Positions 28,643-37,612 are shown, numbered from the stretch's first letter. The stretch is 64,000 bases of DNA from Phormidesmis priestleyi ULC007 (GCF_001895925.1 NZ_MPPI01000006.1:124001-188000); one strand, 5' to 3'. Numbers and translations: made by a program. The notes: generated by a model from the letters alone, not told the origin.

Positions 28643-28693
28643 CTGCACCTTGACTGCACGGATCTGCCTCTACTTGCCCAAATCTGCCTCTGC
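28643..28693. promoter_or_regulatory. Phased CTGC array in divergent promoter
   Basis: CTGC occurs at 28643, 28654, 28664, 28684 and 28690, with TTGC at 28674. Most are separated by 10-11 bp, one face of the helix. The array lies between the HTH-AAA gene (start 28567, minus) and the kinase gene (start 28760, plus). GCAGAT at 28625 adds an inverted site. The binding protein is unknown. Confidence 0.5.
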
Positions 28694-28759
28694 CTAAACT
28701 TCTCGCTCTCACCTATGATGTCGATCGTCTATCAAGGAGCTATCAACGGGAGTGATGAC

Positions 28760-30163
28760 ATGTTTGAATCGGGACAGGTTCTGCAAACGCGGTATCAACT
28801 CCAGCATCGGCTAGGACGATCTCCCCAAGGGCGACAAACTTGGTTAGCCACAGATTCAGCCACAAACCCCCCAGAAGCTGTCATCCTCAAGCTTTTGGTA
28901 TTCACTGAAATGCAATGGCATGATTTGAGGTTGTTTGAACGAGAGGCTCAAGTTCTAAAGAATCTAGATCATCCTCGAATTCCGCGATATCGAGGCTACT
29001 TTTTAGTGGAGCAACAGCCCCATTCACAACTGTGTTGGTGGGGATTAGTCCAAGACTATATTCCAGGTCGATCGCTACAGGACTTGCTAGAACAAGGAAC
29101 CCGATGGAGTGAACAAGAGGTTCGCCGGATTGCTGAAGACGGGTTGCAAATTCTCAACTATTTACATAGCTTAAGTCCTCCGGTTCTCCACCGGGACATT
29201 AAACCGAGTAATTTGATTTTGGATGATGCTCAACAGGTCTGGCTGGTTGATTTTGGGGCTGTACAAGATCAAGTTGCCGTTACAGGTGTATCGTTCACTG
29301 TTGTCGGAACAGTTGGCTACGCGCCGCTAGAACAGTTTTGGGGAAGACCTGTTGCTTCTTCCGATCTTTATGCGTTGGGAGCAACGTTAATTCACTTACT
29401 GACTGGAGTCGCTCCTGCTGATTTGCCATACCGTGATTTAAGAATTCATTTTAGCGATCGCACCAGTACAAATTCTAGCTTTGTCAGTTGGATTGAGAAA
29501 CTAACTGAACCTGCCTTAGAAAAGCGATTTAGCAGTGTCAATGAAGCCCGCGAAGCACTGGAACACGGGATAGATTCTGAAATCACACCTGTCAGCGATA
29601 GAGTTCAGACAGTTTGTTCTACCCAATCGAAAAAGATTCAATGCATCAGACCGCACATTGTGGTGAAGCAGACTTCTCCACAAATGCTGAAAATAAAAGT
29701 TCGTGAACCTTCGCCTAGCATCAATAATCGTGATCCTTTGTTTGTGTTCTATTCCGTTTGGGGTTTCACGACTTGTCTGTTGCTGCCATTTATTGGAGGA
29801 GCCTTCGCATTCATCTTTGCGTTCATCCTGGCTTATCTTGTCTCGATCCGCATGATTCTATCGGAAGCCAGAAAAATAGATCCCGAAAATGCAAGTTCGA
29901 TTCGGTTTGATGCGGCAAGCGATCGTTTTGAGGTGACAACGCGATCGCGTTTCTCTGCAAGGCGAGAATCAGGGATAATCTCAGCGATTCGTTATCTTTC
30001 GATTACTTCGTCTCAAGTGTGTATCAACCAATATGCCTCATACACAGTTTGGGCAGTCACGATTCGAGCCAACCGAAACTACACAGTGAATTGGGGACTA
30101 ACTGAAGAAGAGTGTATTTGGCTAGTGAACGAAATTCAGACTTGGCTTGACGCTAAAAAATAG
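28760..30163 (+). CDS. Ser/Thr protein kinase with two C-terminal membrane helices
   Basis: The ATG at 28760 follows GGGAG by 8 bp; an earlier in-frame ATG at 28715 has no ribosome site. The protein has 467 residues. The kinase domain spans about 10-270: the nucleotide loop is the variant LGRSPQGRQTW, the catalytic loop HRDIKPSN and the metal motif DFG (LVDFGAVQ) are intact. After a linker, two adjacent membrane helices (about 330-370, VWGFTTCLLLPFIGGAFAFIFAFILAYLV) lead into a PH-like beta-rich domain (IRFDAASDRFEVTTRSR...). It is the first plus-strand gene after the regulator and probably controls the downstream export cluster. Confidence 0.9.
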   Translation: MFESGQVLQTRYQLQHRLGRSPQGRQTWLATDSATNPPEAVILKLLVFTEMQWHDLRLFEREAQVLKNLDHPRIPRYRGYFLVEQQPHSQLCWWGLVQDYIPGRSLQDLLEQGTRWSEQEVRRIAEDGLQILNYLHSLSPPVLHRDIKPSNLILDDAQQVWLVDFGAVQDQVAVTGVSFTVVGTVGYAPLEQFWGRPVASSDLYALGATLIHLLTGVAPADLPYRDLRIHFSDRTSTNSSFVSWIEKLTEPALEKRFSSVNEAREALEHGIDSEITPVSDRVQTVCSTQSKKIQCIRPHIVVKQTSPQMLKIKVREPSPSINNRDPLFVFYSVWGFTTCLLLPFIGGAFAFIFAFILAYLVSIRMILSEARKIDPENASSIRFDAASDRFEVTTRSRFSARRESGIISAIRYLSITSSQVCINQYASYTVWAVTIRANRNYTVNWGLTEEECIWLVNEIQTWLDAKK

Positions 30164-30273
30164 TAGACCTCCGGCGTGAATCAAAATTTGTCCTCCTCAC
30201 GAAGTGGGGCGAAGCCCTCGCCCAAGTTTAGGAGAGGGATTTAAGGTGAGGGAAGATTCGTGCAAGAGGTTTA
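30164..30273. repeat. Family C repeat, complete copy
   Basis: The unit runs from TAGACCTCCGGCGTGAAT to GATTCGTGCAAGAGGTTTA, an imperfect inverted repeat. Inside are CCTCCTCACGAAGTGGGGCG and GGAGAGGGATTTAAGGTGAG. It starts directly after the kinase stop codon. Confidence 0.65.
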
Positions 30274-30706
30274 GTGTTAATCAGAGCAGTTAAGGGCAGA
30301 TACCTCAACCTCAACTGCTCTGTACTGCTCCTGTTCAAAGCCTCAATACCTATATATTCTTTCAATAGAGCGCAAGATGGCACTAGGTTTAGAACACATC
30401 ACCCTTGCTGACGGCTCTACAGGTGAGCCAGCCTACGATCGTATTCCCAACCTTTCACTGTTTAGATAAATTGTAAACTTTTGCAGTAATCTGCACTTTG
30501 AGATCTGAGGAGATAACAGAGGTTAATCAAATTACTTTCTAGAAAAATAAGAAACGGTTTGGAGGCGCTGCATAACTGAATCGCGATCGACGTGTAGTAA
30601 GTTGGGGCTGATAAAAGAACAGCTTCTCCAGGCAATCGTCCAGTTTTCATAGGTTACGAACGACCATTCCTCGTCTTTTCATTCTGTTAGGAGTCGGGTT
30701 CACACT
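30274..30706. other. Leader region of the coiled-coil operon
   Basis: This 433-bp stretch has no convincing gene; a 62-codon minus-strand frame at 30462-30650 has no recognisable features. It holds a GCAG/CTGC array at 30286-30328 and ends in AGGAG 11 bp before the ATG at 30707. A long untranslated leader or a promoter region is likely. Confidence 0.5.
30286..30328. promoter_or_regulatory. Phased inverted GCAG/CTGC array
   Basis: GCAG lies at 30286 and 30296 and CTGC at 30315 and 30325. This forms two 10-bp-spaced pairs facing each other around a CTCAACCTCA centre. It is about 380 bp upstream of the coiled-coil operon start and resembles the arrays at 22167, 28643 and 58839. Confidence 0.4.
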
Positions 30707-31594
30707 ATGTCAGACATCAATGCCTTAATTGACGAAAATTTAGAGCGGATGCAAGTGCTTTCTCAAGAAGCAGATACCGCTTTAACCGAAGTGAATCAAC
30801 TAGAACAGCTTGCAACTGACTTAGTTGCAAACCTCGCTGAGAAAGAACAAGCGGTGTTCTCAGGGTTTGAAACGATCGGCAGTCAACTAGCAGAGTTGGA
30901 TCAGAAGTTGGAAACGGAACTACAAACTACGAAAGAAGATCTTGGTGAGCTACGACAAAAGGCAGAAGGAATTGAGGATCAACTTGAACAATTTGCCAAT
31001 CAGATTCAAACTCAGTTGGGCGACTTGAAAACCCGTGCTGAAGAAATGCTGACAGAGGTCGAGTCGAAAGCGGGGGAAATTCAACAAGATTTGGATCAGT
31101 TAACTCAGCAGGCGCAGGGATTTGAAGCGGATGTGGATGGCTTGGAAGATGAGGCAGTTCAAGGTGTTGAGGAATTGGGGAACACCGTTGAAACCGCTAA
31201 AGGCGAATTTGAGAGTCGCAGAACTAACTTAATGGAAGGATTCAACTCGCTCTCGCAAGAAGTGGGCGAAAAGCTGCAAACCTTACAGCAGGATTTTGAC
31301 CATTTAGTGCAGGAGAGTAGCACTCAACTAAGTCAGATAGATACAGCGCTAACCACGTCTGCCAATGAAGCGATGACTGCAATTCAAGAGAAGTTTAACG
31401 AGATTGGCGGTGAAATTACGACTTCTGCCCAGAAGTTAGCGACGGCTCTTGCCAACACGGGTGAGGCGGGAACTGATGACTGTGAGCGCATGAATGACAA
31501 GTTTGGTGAGGCGATCGATCGCTCTGGTGATGCAGTTTCTGTGATTCAGGAAATCGTGCCAGTGCTGGAAGACGTTGAAGAAGAACTCGGTTAA
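30707..31594 (+). CDS. Acidic coiled-coil protein 1
   Basis: The 295-residue protein is strongly acidic and almost entirely helical, with heptad-like spacing from about residue 10 to 240 (for example IGSQLAELDQKLETELQTTKEDL). There is no signal peptide or membrane helix. It has a single Cys near the C-terminus in GTDDCERMNDKF, followed by a short helix. It resembles tropomyosin-like or MCP-like rods only in composition. The gene at 35445 has the same design and Cys position, so they are probably paralogs. AGGAG precedes the ATG by 11 bp. It is the first gene of a ten-gene operon. No known function; it may be an exported or structural rod. Confidence 0.8.
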   Translation: MSDINALIDENLERMQVLSQEADTALTEVNQLEQLATDLVANLAEKEQAVFSGFETIGSQLAELDQKLETELQTTKEDLGELRQKAEGIEDQLEQFANQIQTQLGDLKTRAEEMLTEVESKAGEIQQDLDQLTQQAQGFEADVDGLEDEAVQGVEELGNTVETAKGEFESRRTNLMEGFNSLSQEVGEKLQTLQQDFDHLVQESSTQLSQIDTALTTSANEAMTAIQEKFNEIGGEITTSAQKLATALANTGEAGTDDCERMNDKFGEAIDRSGDAVSVIQEIVPVLEDVEEELG

Positions 31595-31620
31595 CTATTC
31601 AGCTTAAACGGAGATGAACT

Positions 31621-32604
31621 ATGTCAGAAGTTGTAGAGCTTAATCAAAATGTTGAGGAGACTACTGAGAGTTTGGAGCGATTGTCGGGTGTGCTTGAGCA
31701 AGTCAGCACACAGTTAAAGGATGCATGTTCGGAGGTGGAATCGGAAAGCGATGCTCTGAGTCAGGGGAATGAAATCGAAGCTCATCTAGATGCGCTAGAG
31801 CAGAGTTTGCAGCAGGCAGAAGACACGCTAGAAGGGGCGGAGTCGGAAGTCATTCAGGAGTTGGGTGAGTGGCAACAGGCGGTGACGGAAGCTACAAATG
31901 GATTGGAGGAAGGTGGGGGGGCGATCGCCGAACTTCAGGACGGGTTTCAAGAAGTGGCAAATGCCATCCCAGAATTTGAGGCAGAAGCCGCCGAAGTTGA
32001 GCAAGCACTGGCTCAGACAGCAGATGCGATTAGTCAACTAGAGGAGTCGCTGACCCAATCGATCGAGGAGACACGGCAGGCGTTTCAAACCCTAGATCAA
32101 GGGCTTTCAGAGTTTCAGCAGCAAGTTGAGCCACTATCCGAACTGGACAGCGATTTGGACGAATTGATCACTGACATTACTGAGACTCATCGGGAGGAAA
32201 TTGAAACAGGTTTCAGTGAACTCAGTGAAGATCTGCGTCAAGAGCAAACCAGCGAAATTCAAACGACGGCTGATAGTTGCGAAACCAGCCTGAGAGAACA
32301 GTTTGAAACGTTTAGTAAGGAAGCCGAAGATTTAGCCGATCAGTACGAACAGGATGTTTCAGAGGTGATTTCTGACTTGGCGGATGAGTGCGAGAACGAG
32401 TATAAAACCAGGATTGAAGAAGCTGTGAATGATGTTGTAGACAGTGCAACTGATGAACTGATCAGCGAAGTGAACGAAGCTAATACTTCATTTGAGGATG
32501 GCTTGTCTGTCGCAAATGAGATCAAACCGATCGTTCATGACATCGTTACGGCTGGAAATGTTTTGGTGGCTGCTGATGAAATGGTTAAAGAGATGGTTGG
32601 TTAA
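31621..32604 (+). CDS. Acidic coiled-coil protein 2
   Basis: This 327-residue protein is Glu/Gln-rich and helical through most of its length, with long heptad runs (about 60-290). It has no signal peptide. Cys residues occur in KDACSEVES, DSCETSLR and DECENEY. The tail is less charged (ANEIKPIVHDIVTAGNVLVAADEMVKEMVG), a possible amphipathic contact helix. The gene starts 26 bp after coiled-coil gene 1 with GGAG before its ATG. The toxin gene follows. No family is recognised. Confidence 0.8.
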   Translation: MSEVVELNQNVEETTESLERLSGVLEQVSTQLKDACSEVESESDALSQGNEIEAHLDALEQSLQQAEDTLEGAESEVIQELGEWQQAVTEATNGLEEGGGAIAELQDGFQEVANAIPEFEAEAAEVEQALAQTADAISQLEESLTQSIEETRQAFQTLDQGLSEFQQQVEPLSELDSDLDELITDITETHREEIETGFSELSEDLRQEQTSEIQTTADSCETSLREQFETFSKEAEDLADQYEQDVSEVISDLADECENEYKTRIEEAVNDVVDSATDELISEVNEANTSFEDGLSVANEIKPIVHDIVTAGNVLVAADEMVKEMVG

Positions 32605-32667
32605 GCGATCGTTGTGGATTGAGTAGCGATCGTGCCAGTTCAATGTTGTCTATTTCAGTAAACCATC

Positions 32668-33624
32668 ATGAGTGCAGCAGATTTAATAGCTCGTATTGAT
32701 GCAGCGAGGGGCGATCGACAGAGGGCAAGTGACCTGTTGGCAGAAGCCCGTGGGATGTCTGAACCCCAACCAGAACCTCCACAAGAAGGATTGCCTGACA
32801 CACTCATTGATATTGTTCAAGGTGACTTTGATTGGGGTGATGGTCGCGATGTCGGAGGACTTTTTGGGGAAGTTCTCGGTGGTGCATTAGGTGGATCACT
32901 GGGTACTAGAGGAGGTGTCGCTCTCGGCGGACTCATTGGACCAGTTGCAGCGGTTGCTGGAGGAATTATTTTAGGAGGTGTTGGACACATAGTTGGAAGT
33001 GAAGGTGGAAGAGCACTTGGAGGTGAGCTTGGAGAAGAGATTGAAGATTTACTTGAAGGCAGAGGGTTTGGGACTGGAGATGAAAATTCTGAGGGCGCAA
33101 TACCAGCACCACGAACTGGAGATCCAGTACCAGTACCAGTAATAGGTGATCGAGTGCCGGGGCTACCGACATCACATTATGGAGAATCTCGCGATCAAAC
33201 GCCTACGAACCCCAGCAACACCAAAGCTAGAGAATACGATGCAAAAGTTAATGGCAATGACACAGGTTTGGTTGTTTACCTAGACAATCCTAACTCCGGA
33301 AGATCTGACAAAGACAATCCTAACTTTGGAATGGGGGATACAGAGTTTGATTGGGTAGAGTATGGACCAAATGGTAAAATAACGCTTCTAGACGCTAAGT
33401 ATGCAGGTGACAGTGGCTACTACGCAAACTACCCGCAAGGAAGTGTAGCGCAAGCACAAAAGCAAATTTTAGCAATGGCGAACAGTGGTATTGACCATGA
33501 AAAGATACGAATAGAGTGGCGTGTGTCTACTAAAGAAGCACAGCAGGCACTACAGGCTAAGTTTAAGGAAAAAAGTATAGATGATAAGCTCATTACCGTT
33601 GAGTATTACCCTGAGGAAGAGTAG
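32668..33624 (+). CDS. Polymorphic-toxin-like protein with restriction-endonuclease-fold C-terminus
   Basis: The 318-residue protein is modular. Residues 1-30 form a short charged helix; 60-125 are a Gly-rich hydrophobic stretch with glycine-zipper pattern (GGALGGSLGTRGGVALGGLI); 145-170 are a Pro-rich linker. The C-terminal domain, 185-318, has a PD-(D/E)XK-like core: TEFDWV with D228, then KITLLDAKYAG with D242 and K244, then a helix containing QAQKQILAMA, and EWRVSTKEAQQAL. This pattern fits the Tox-REase-5 group of nuclease toxins. No signal peptide is present. It sits among coiled-coil genes, with a putative immunity gene directly downstream. No strong ribosome site is visible. Confidence 0.75.
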   Translation: MSAADLIARIDAARGDRQRASDLLAEARGMSEPQPEPPQEGLPDTLIDIVQGDFDWGDGRDVGGLFGEVLGGALGGSLGTRGGVALGGLIGPVAAVAGGIILGGVGHIVGSEGGRALGGELGEEIEDLLEGRGFGTGDENSEGAIPAPRTGDPVPVPVIGDRVPGLPTSHYGESRDQTPTNPSNTKAREYDAKVNGNDTGLVVYLDNPNSGRSDKDNPNFGMGDTEFDWVEYGPNGKITLLDAKYAGDSGYYANYPQGSVAQAQKQILAMANSGIDHEKIRIEWRVSTKEAQQALQAKFKEKSIDDKLITVEYYPEEE

Positions 33625-33633
33625 GTGGAAAAA

Positions 33634-34347
33634 ATGGTTGATTACGTTGTCAGAATCCTTTCCTTTTGCCCTCAGAAGGTGGATATAGTCCATTCAGTAC
33701 TAGCTTGCCCTGAGGTAGACAGATTGATTTTTCCAGCAGTACTTTACACCGGAAATGATAGTACTATCCCGATAAACTCTGCCGATCAATTTAATATTGC
33801 ATCTGTATCTAAAGAACTTGTCAGGATGCCGGATGCACAAAAAGTAGAGCAGCTTGATGATGATCAAACCCTTGTTATTGCTGAATTGCGTGGAGAAAAT
33901 AATATTGAGTTTTCTAGCACTATTAACTTAGTACAATCCCCTACACCCAATGTTATTAACTTAAGGTTTTCAAGCGAACATTTACAGTCTGAGGCTCTTA
34001 CGCTTTCAAATCTCAAGAAATTGTTTTCTGAGCTTATCTCAGTTTTTCAAGCTGATCATGCCTCTATCTACGATCGTAAATCCATTCATCGATCAAAACA
34101 TCCTAAGTATCTCAGGACAGCTAACTTTAGATCTTACCCAATTGAGATGGAGTGGCTCACTTACTTTGGACCACAAATGATTGAGCTTCTAGGGCACGAA
34201 CGATTTACAAACTTACACACCTGCGTAGAAAAATATGATTTGCACGGAGGAACTATGGTGATTCTTCAGGAAGATCCATTTGATGAGGATAATCCTCAGC
34301 ATCAGGAACGTCGAATCCAGGCAGAACGCGAGCTTCACTTGAGCTAG
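33634..34347 (+). CDS. Putative immunity protein for the adjacent toxin
   Basis: The ATG at 33634 follows AGGTGG; a GTG at 33625, directly after the toxin stop codon, is the alternative. The protein has 237 residues, is soluble and alpha/beta, and contains the block MEWLTYFGPQMIELLGHERF, reminiscent of the Imm52-like immunity family, which I recall being linked to Tox-REase-5 toxins. The family name is tentative; the immunity role rests mainly on position and the lack of any other domain. The gene looks more AT-rich than its coiled-coil neighbours, as expected of a swapped toxin-immunity module. Confidence 0.6.
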   Translation: MVDYVVRILSFCPQKVDIVHSVLACPEVDRLIFPAVLYTGNDSTIPINSADQFNIASVSKELVRMPDAQKVEQLDDDQTLVIAELRGENNIEFSSTINLVQSPTPNVINLRFSSEHLQSEALTLSNLKKLFSELISVFQADHASIYDRKSIHRSKHPKYLRTANFRSYPIEMEWLTYFGPQMIELLGHERFTNLHTCVEKYDLHGGTMVILQEDPFDEDNPQHQERRIQAERELHLS

Positions 34348-34475
34348 TAGGGTGGCAGTGCCCACTTTATTGAAAATCTTCCGTGTCAGAAGGCGAGCTA
34401 TCAAGTTTAGAACACGACGGTTTCATTTCAGAACAAGAATCTTTCCGTCCAGAAGTCAAAGTAAGGTAGTCAAAT

Positions 34476-35396
34476 ATGAGTGATACAACCAGTTCGTTAG
34501 AACAACTAGCCACAGATGTGCCAGAGAAAATGAATCTCTTGGTTCAGGAACTATCGGCAGTTCAGGAAGAAGTAGATGGACTAGAAACCCATCTGGATGA
34601 TATGAACGACAAAGTAGCAGATTTGCTGAGTCAGGTTGAAACGGCGTTAGATGGTTTGCATACAGAACTGTCGAATCAGCGATCGCAACTCACCGAAGAA
34701 GTGTCATCGTTAGACGGTGAATTTGAATCTTTGAAGAGTGAAGTTTCAACCGCACAGGATGAGTTAGCGACAGAGCTTCAAGAAGCGCAAGGAAAGCTGA
34801 CAGAACTCAAAGGTAATCTAGAAGAGGGGCAAAATTCGATTGGAACAGCGGGGCAAAATGCTGTAACGATGCTGAGTCAGGCACACGGCAAAGTGCAATC
34901 TAGCCAAGAACAGTTAGATGGTGTAGTGGATGCGATCGCCCAAGAAATCCAGGAAGTTCAACAGGGTATCGAAACCGCAAAGACTACGCTCACCAGTCAA
35001 GTTAATCAGCTTACCGATGAACTCGATCAGGCACAGAAAGAAGTAGACAGTAAAGTTCAGGAAGTAGTAGATGCTTTCACCGACATTGAAGAACTGAATA
35101 CTCAACTGACTGATATTCAGGACAAAGCGGTGAGGACACAACTCGACGGATTGTTAGACACCGCTAAACAGGACGTTGAAACCTTGCAATCAACTGTTGA
35201 AAGCGCGATCGACCCCGTTGTAGAAGCCATTCGCGGCTTAAGTGATGATCTATCGGATGTTGAGGGAGAAATCTCCTCAAAGCGCGAGGAGTTAGATGCT
35301 CAGTTTGACGAACTCAAAGAACTCATTGAACCGCTGAAAAAGGGTGTCGATGATGCTCGTGAATTGGCAGACAAACTTGCGCTTCCGTGGGCATAG
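34476..35396 (+). CDS. Acidic coiled-coil protein 3
   Basis: This 306-residue acidic protein has heptads through about residues 15-290 (for example LSNQRSQLTEEVSSLDGEFESLKSEVSTA, a Leu/Val seam) and contains no Cys. It ends KLALPWA. No signal peptide or membrane helix is seen. Starting at an ATG with AAGG upstream, it follows the immunity gene by 128 bp, a gap that might hold an internal promoter. Composition and length match its three cluster mates. Confidence 0.8.
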   Translation: MSDTTSSLEQLATDVPEKMNLLVQELSAVQEEVDGLETHLDDMNDKVADLLSQVETALDGLHTELSNQRSQLTEEVSSLDGEFESLKSEVSTAQDELATELQEAQGKLTELKGNLEEGQNSIGTAGQNAVTMLSQAHGKVQSSQEQLDGVVDAIAQEIQEVQQGIETAKTTLTSQVNQLTDELDQAQKEVDSKVQEVVDAFTDIEELNTQLTDIQDKAVRTQLDGLLDTAKQDVETLQSTVESAIDPVVEAIRGLSDDLSDVEGEISSKREELDAQFDELKELIEPLKKGVDDARELADKLALPWA

Positions 35397-35444
35397 AGTT
35401 TGAGTTAGAGGCGAAAACCCTATTAGTGATTAGGAGATAAGTCG

Positions 35445-36335
35445 ATGGCAGATTTTCAAAGTGCGGCAGCGGAAACAACCGGGAAGTTGTCTGTTTTACT
35501 CGATGAAGTAGATCAAACTCACACTCAGTTGCAAACCACAAAAACAGAACTAACAAACTTCAAACAGCAGCTTGAAGAAGCTTGGACTAAATTTAGCGAT
35601 CAGGCACAGTCACTTCTAGAACAAGTCACCACCAGCAAGAGTGAACTAACGGCTGAGGCAGATTCTGTCGAACAAACGATCGCCCAACTCAAGCAAAAGA
35701 TTGATACCGTGCAGCAGGAGTTAGTGCAGGAGTTGGAAGATACGAAAGGAGCGATCGCTGCCGTTGATGACAAATTAAATGAACTAACTCCTGAGTTAGA
35801 AGGAGACTTGCAAGAAGCTGAGAGCGCACTCAACCATTTAGACGAGAAAGACATTGGCACCGAGCTAGAACAGGCAGTGACACAAACCCTGCAAGAGCTT
35901 CAAACAGTTAATGGCGACCTGCAAGGATTTCAAGCTGAACTCAATCAACAGACCGAATCTTTTGAAGGGTTCATTTCAGATCAAGCTGTTCCGGCAATTA
36001 CCAGCAGTGCTACTGGTTTAACCGATCATTTAGATAGCATCGTTGATCAGTTTAACGATCAAATTCAAGCAGTAGGAGATGGCGTTGAACAGTCAATTCA
36101 AGGATTGATGGAGCAGGTAGGACAGGGACAGGAAACTCTGTTCGATCAGCTTGAAGACAATGCCCAACAGCTAGAAGAACTCATGGGTAAGCTAAACACT
36201 GCCGTTGAGACTGCCAGTTCCAGCGTGGTTGATGCAGGTCGCACAGTAGTAGACGGTACAGAATTAACCAATGACGGTTGTAAAACAGCGATTCAGTTGC
36301 TATCAGACGCTAAGGAATCGCTGGAAAAACTTTAG
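35445..36335 (+). CDS. Acidic coiled-coil protein 4 (paralog-like to protein 1)
   Basis: The protein has 296 residues and is helical over about 5-265. The tail TNDGCKTAIQLLSDAKESLEKL places a single Cys some 20 residues from the end, as in protein 1 (GTDDCERM... about 42 from the end). AGGAG precedes the ATG. No signal peptide is present. It is followed by the Wza-like gene after 52 bp. A shared C-terminal Cys could be a crosslink, lipid or recognition site; this is inference. Confidence 0.8.
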   Translation: MADFQSAAAETTGKLSVLLDEVDQTHTQLQTTKTELTNFKQQLEEAWTKFSDQAQSLLEQVTTSKSELTAEADSVEQTIAQLKQKIDTVQQELVQELEDTKGAIAAVDDKLNELTPELEGDLQEAESALNHLDEKDIGTELEQAVTQTLQELQTVNGDLQGFQAELNQQTESFEGFISDQAVPAITSSATGLTDHLDSIVDQFNDQIQAVGDGVEQSIQGLMEQVGQGQETLFDQLEDNAQQLEELMGKLNTAVETASSSVVDAGRTVVDGTELTNDGCKTAIQLLSDAKESLEKL

Positions 36336-36387
36336 CGTTTGTCGATCGCAAAAATGACTTCACCTCGATCGCTAAAGGGTTGCCATC

Positions 36388-37596
36388 ATGAACAACACAA
36401 TTTTTCGCCACCTTCACTCGCCTATTGTAGACGCTCAAGCGCTACTTCGGATTTTGCCCTTCTCCTGCCTTCTGTGGGGACTGAGTGCAACAAGTTTCAC
36501 TCTATCCGCAGTTAGTCAAGAACAGTCAGAAAACAAACCCATTGAGATCACGGCTCCTGACTACCTTCGGACTTCAGACCTACTCAGGAAACTAAGGCAG
36601 GAGTTTGGCGATCGCACCGACTCAAACCCTTCAGAGCAGGCAGAATTTAGTACTTATCGTTTAGGCCCCGGAGACGCTATTTCTGCTAACGTTTCACCCC
36701 GTGGGAAAGACTACAACTTTAATGCAACATTAGATTGGGCTGGTAATATTTCAGTGCCCTTAATCGGAGTCCTGTCTCTAAAAGATCTGACCCTGGAACA
36801 AGCTCAGGAAAAGATTCGGACTAGTTTAGCTGAGTATTTGGTGAATCCTCAAGTTGGATTAGTTTTAGCAAGTACTAGACCCGTCAAAGTCATGGTCACG
36901 GGTGAAGTTGTGAAGCCTGGATTTTATCCTTTACAAGATCCTCGACTTCCGGCTGCCTTAATTGAAGCAGGTGGCACGACTCGCCTTGCTGATTTGAGGA
37001 CAGTGCAGGTGCGACGACGATCGGGGAACAAGTCATCACAAGAGCAGCAAATTGACCTCTACACGCCACTGCTCAAAGGCAGCGAATTACCCGATTTGCG
37101 GTTAGTCGATGGCGATGTAGTTGCAATCTCCGCCTTAGCTCCTGAGAAAGCAAACGAGTACGATCGCAACTTAATTGCGGGTGTCAATGTGGCACAAAAA
37201 GAAATTACCATTCGGGTTTTAGATTATTCCAGCGGTGTGAATCGAGTCCGTTTGCCCAACGGCAGCGATTTTGTGGATGCACTAACCTCGATTAAGCCAA
37301 ACCTCAAAGATACCAACTTGAAAAAGGTAAGTTTGGTTCGATTTGATCAAGCGCAAGGGAGAGCGATCGAAATCAAAATCAACGCTAGAGATGCTTTGAA
37401 GGGCGATTCCTCCCAGAATCCAATATTGGAAAATAATGACGTGATTGTGATCAATCGCAACCTGATTTCCAAAATCAATTATTTTCTCAATCAAGTAACG
37501 CAACCCTTCAAAGATACTTTAGGATTTCTGCTGTTCTTTGACACCGCAAGCAATGGTGTTAACAAAGTGTTTGGCTCTGAAAAAGAAGACCGTTGA
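36388..37596 (+). CDS. Wza-like outer-membrane polysaccharide export (OPX) protein
   Basis: The 402-residue protein has a hydrophobic N-terminus (about 18-38, LRILPFSCLLWGLSATSFTLS). A Poly_export domain follows: YRLGPGDAISANVSPRGKDYNFNATLDWAGNISVPLIG, then ...LTLEQAQEKIRTSLAEYLVNPQVGL, then SLBB-type domains starting VMVTGEVVKPGFYPL. OPX proteins form the outer-membrane exit pore for capsule and exopolysaccharide. No glycosyltransferase, Wzx or Wzy gene lies in this operon, so an export role for something other than a standard polysaccharide must be considered. Confidence 0.88.
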   Translation: MNNTIFRHLHSPIVDAQALLRILPFSCLLWGLSATSFTLSAVSQEQSENKPIEITAPDYLRTSDLLRKLRQEFGDRTDSNPSEQAEFSTYRLGPGDAISANVSPRGKDYNFNATLDWAGNISVPLIGVLSLKDLTLEQAQEKIRTSLAEYLVNPQVGLVLASTRPVKVMVTGEVVKPGFYPLQDPRLPAALIEAGGTTRLADLRTVQVRRRSGNKSSQEQQIDLYTPLLKGSELPDLRLVDGDVVAISALAPEKANEYDRNLIAGVNVAQKEITIRVLDYSSGVNRVRLPNGSDFVDALTSIKPNLKDTNLKKVSLVRFDQAQGRAIEIKINARDALKGDSSQNPILENNDVIVINRNLISKINYFLNQVTQPFKDTLGFLLFFDTASNGVNKVFGSEKEDR

Positions 37597-37612
37597 AATC
37601 AGGGATAAATCT

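Noticed and set aside
30462-30650. 62-codon minus-strand frame in the coiled-coil operon leader
   Set aside because: No ribosome site, no family resemblance, opposite to the operon.
37538-37612. Longer start for the Wzc-like gene
   Set aside because: The extra 25 residues overlap the OPX gene and are not PCP-like; the ATG at 37613 starts the typical N-terminus.
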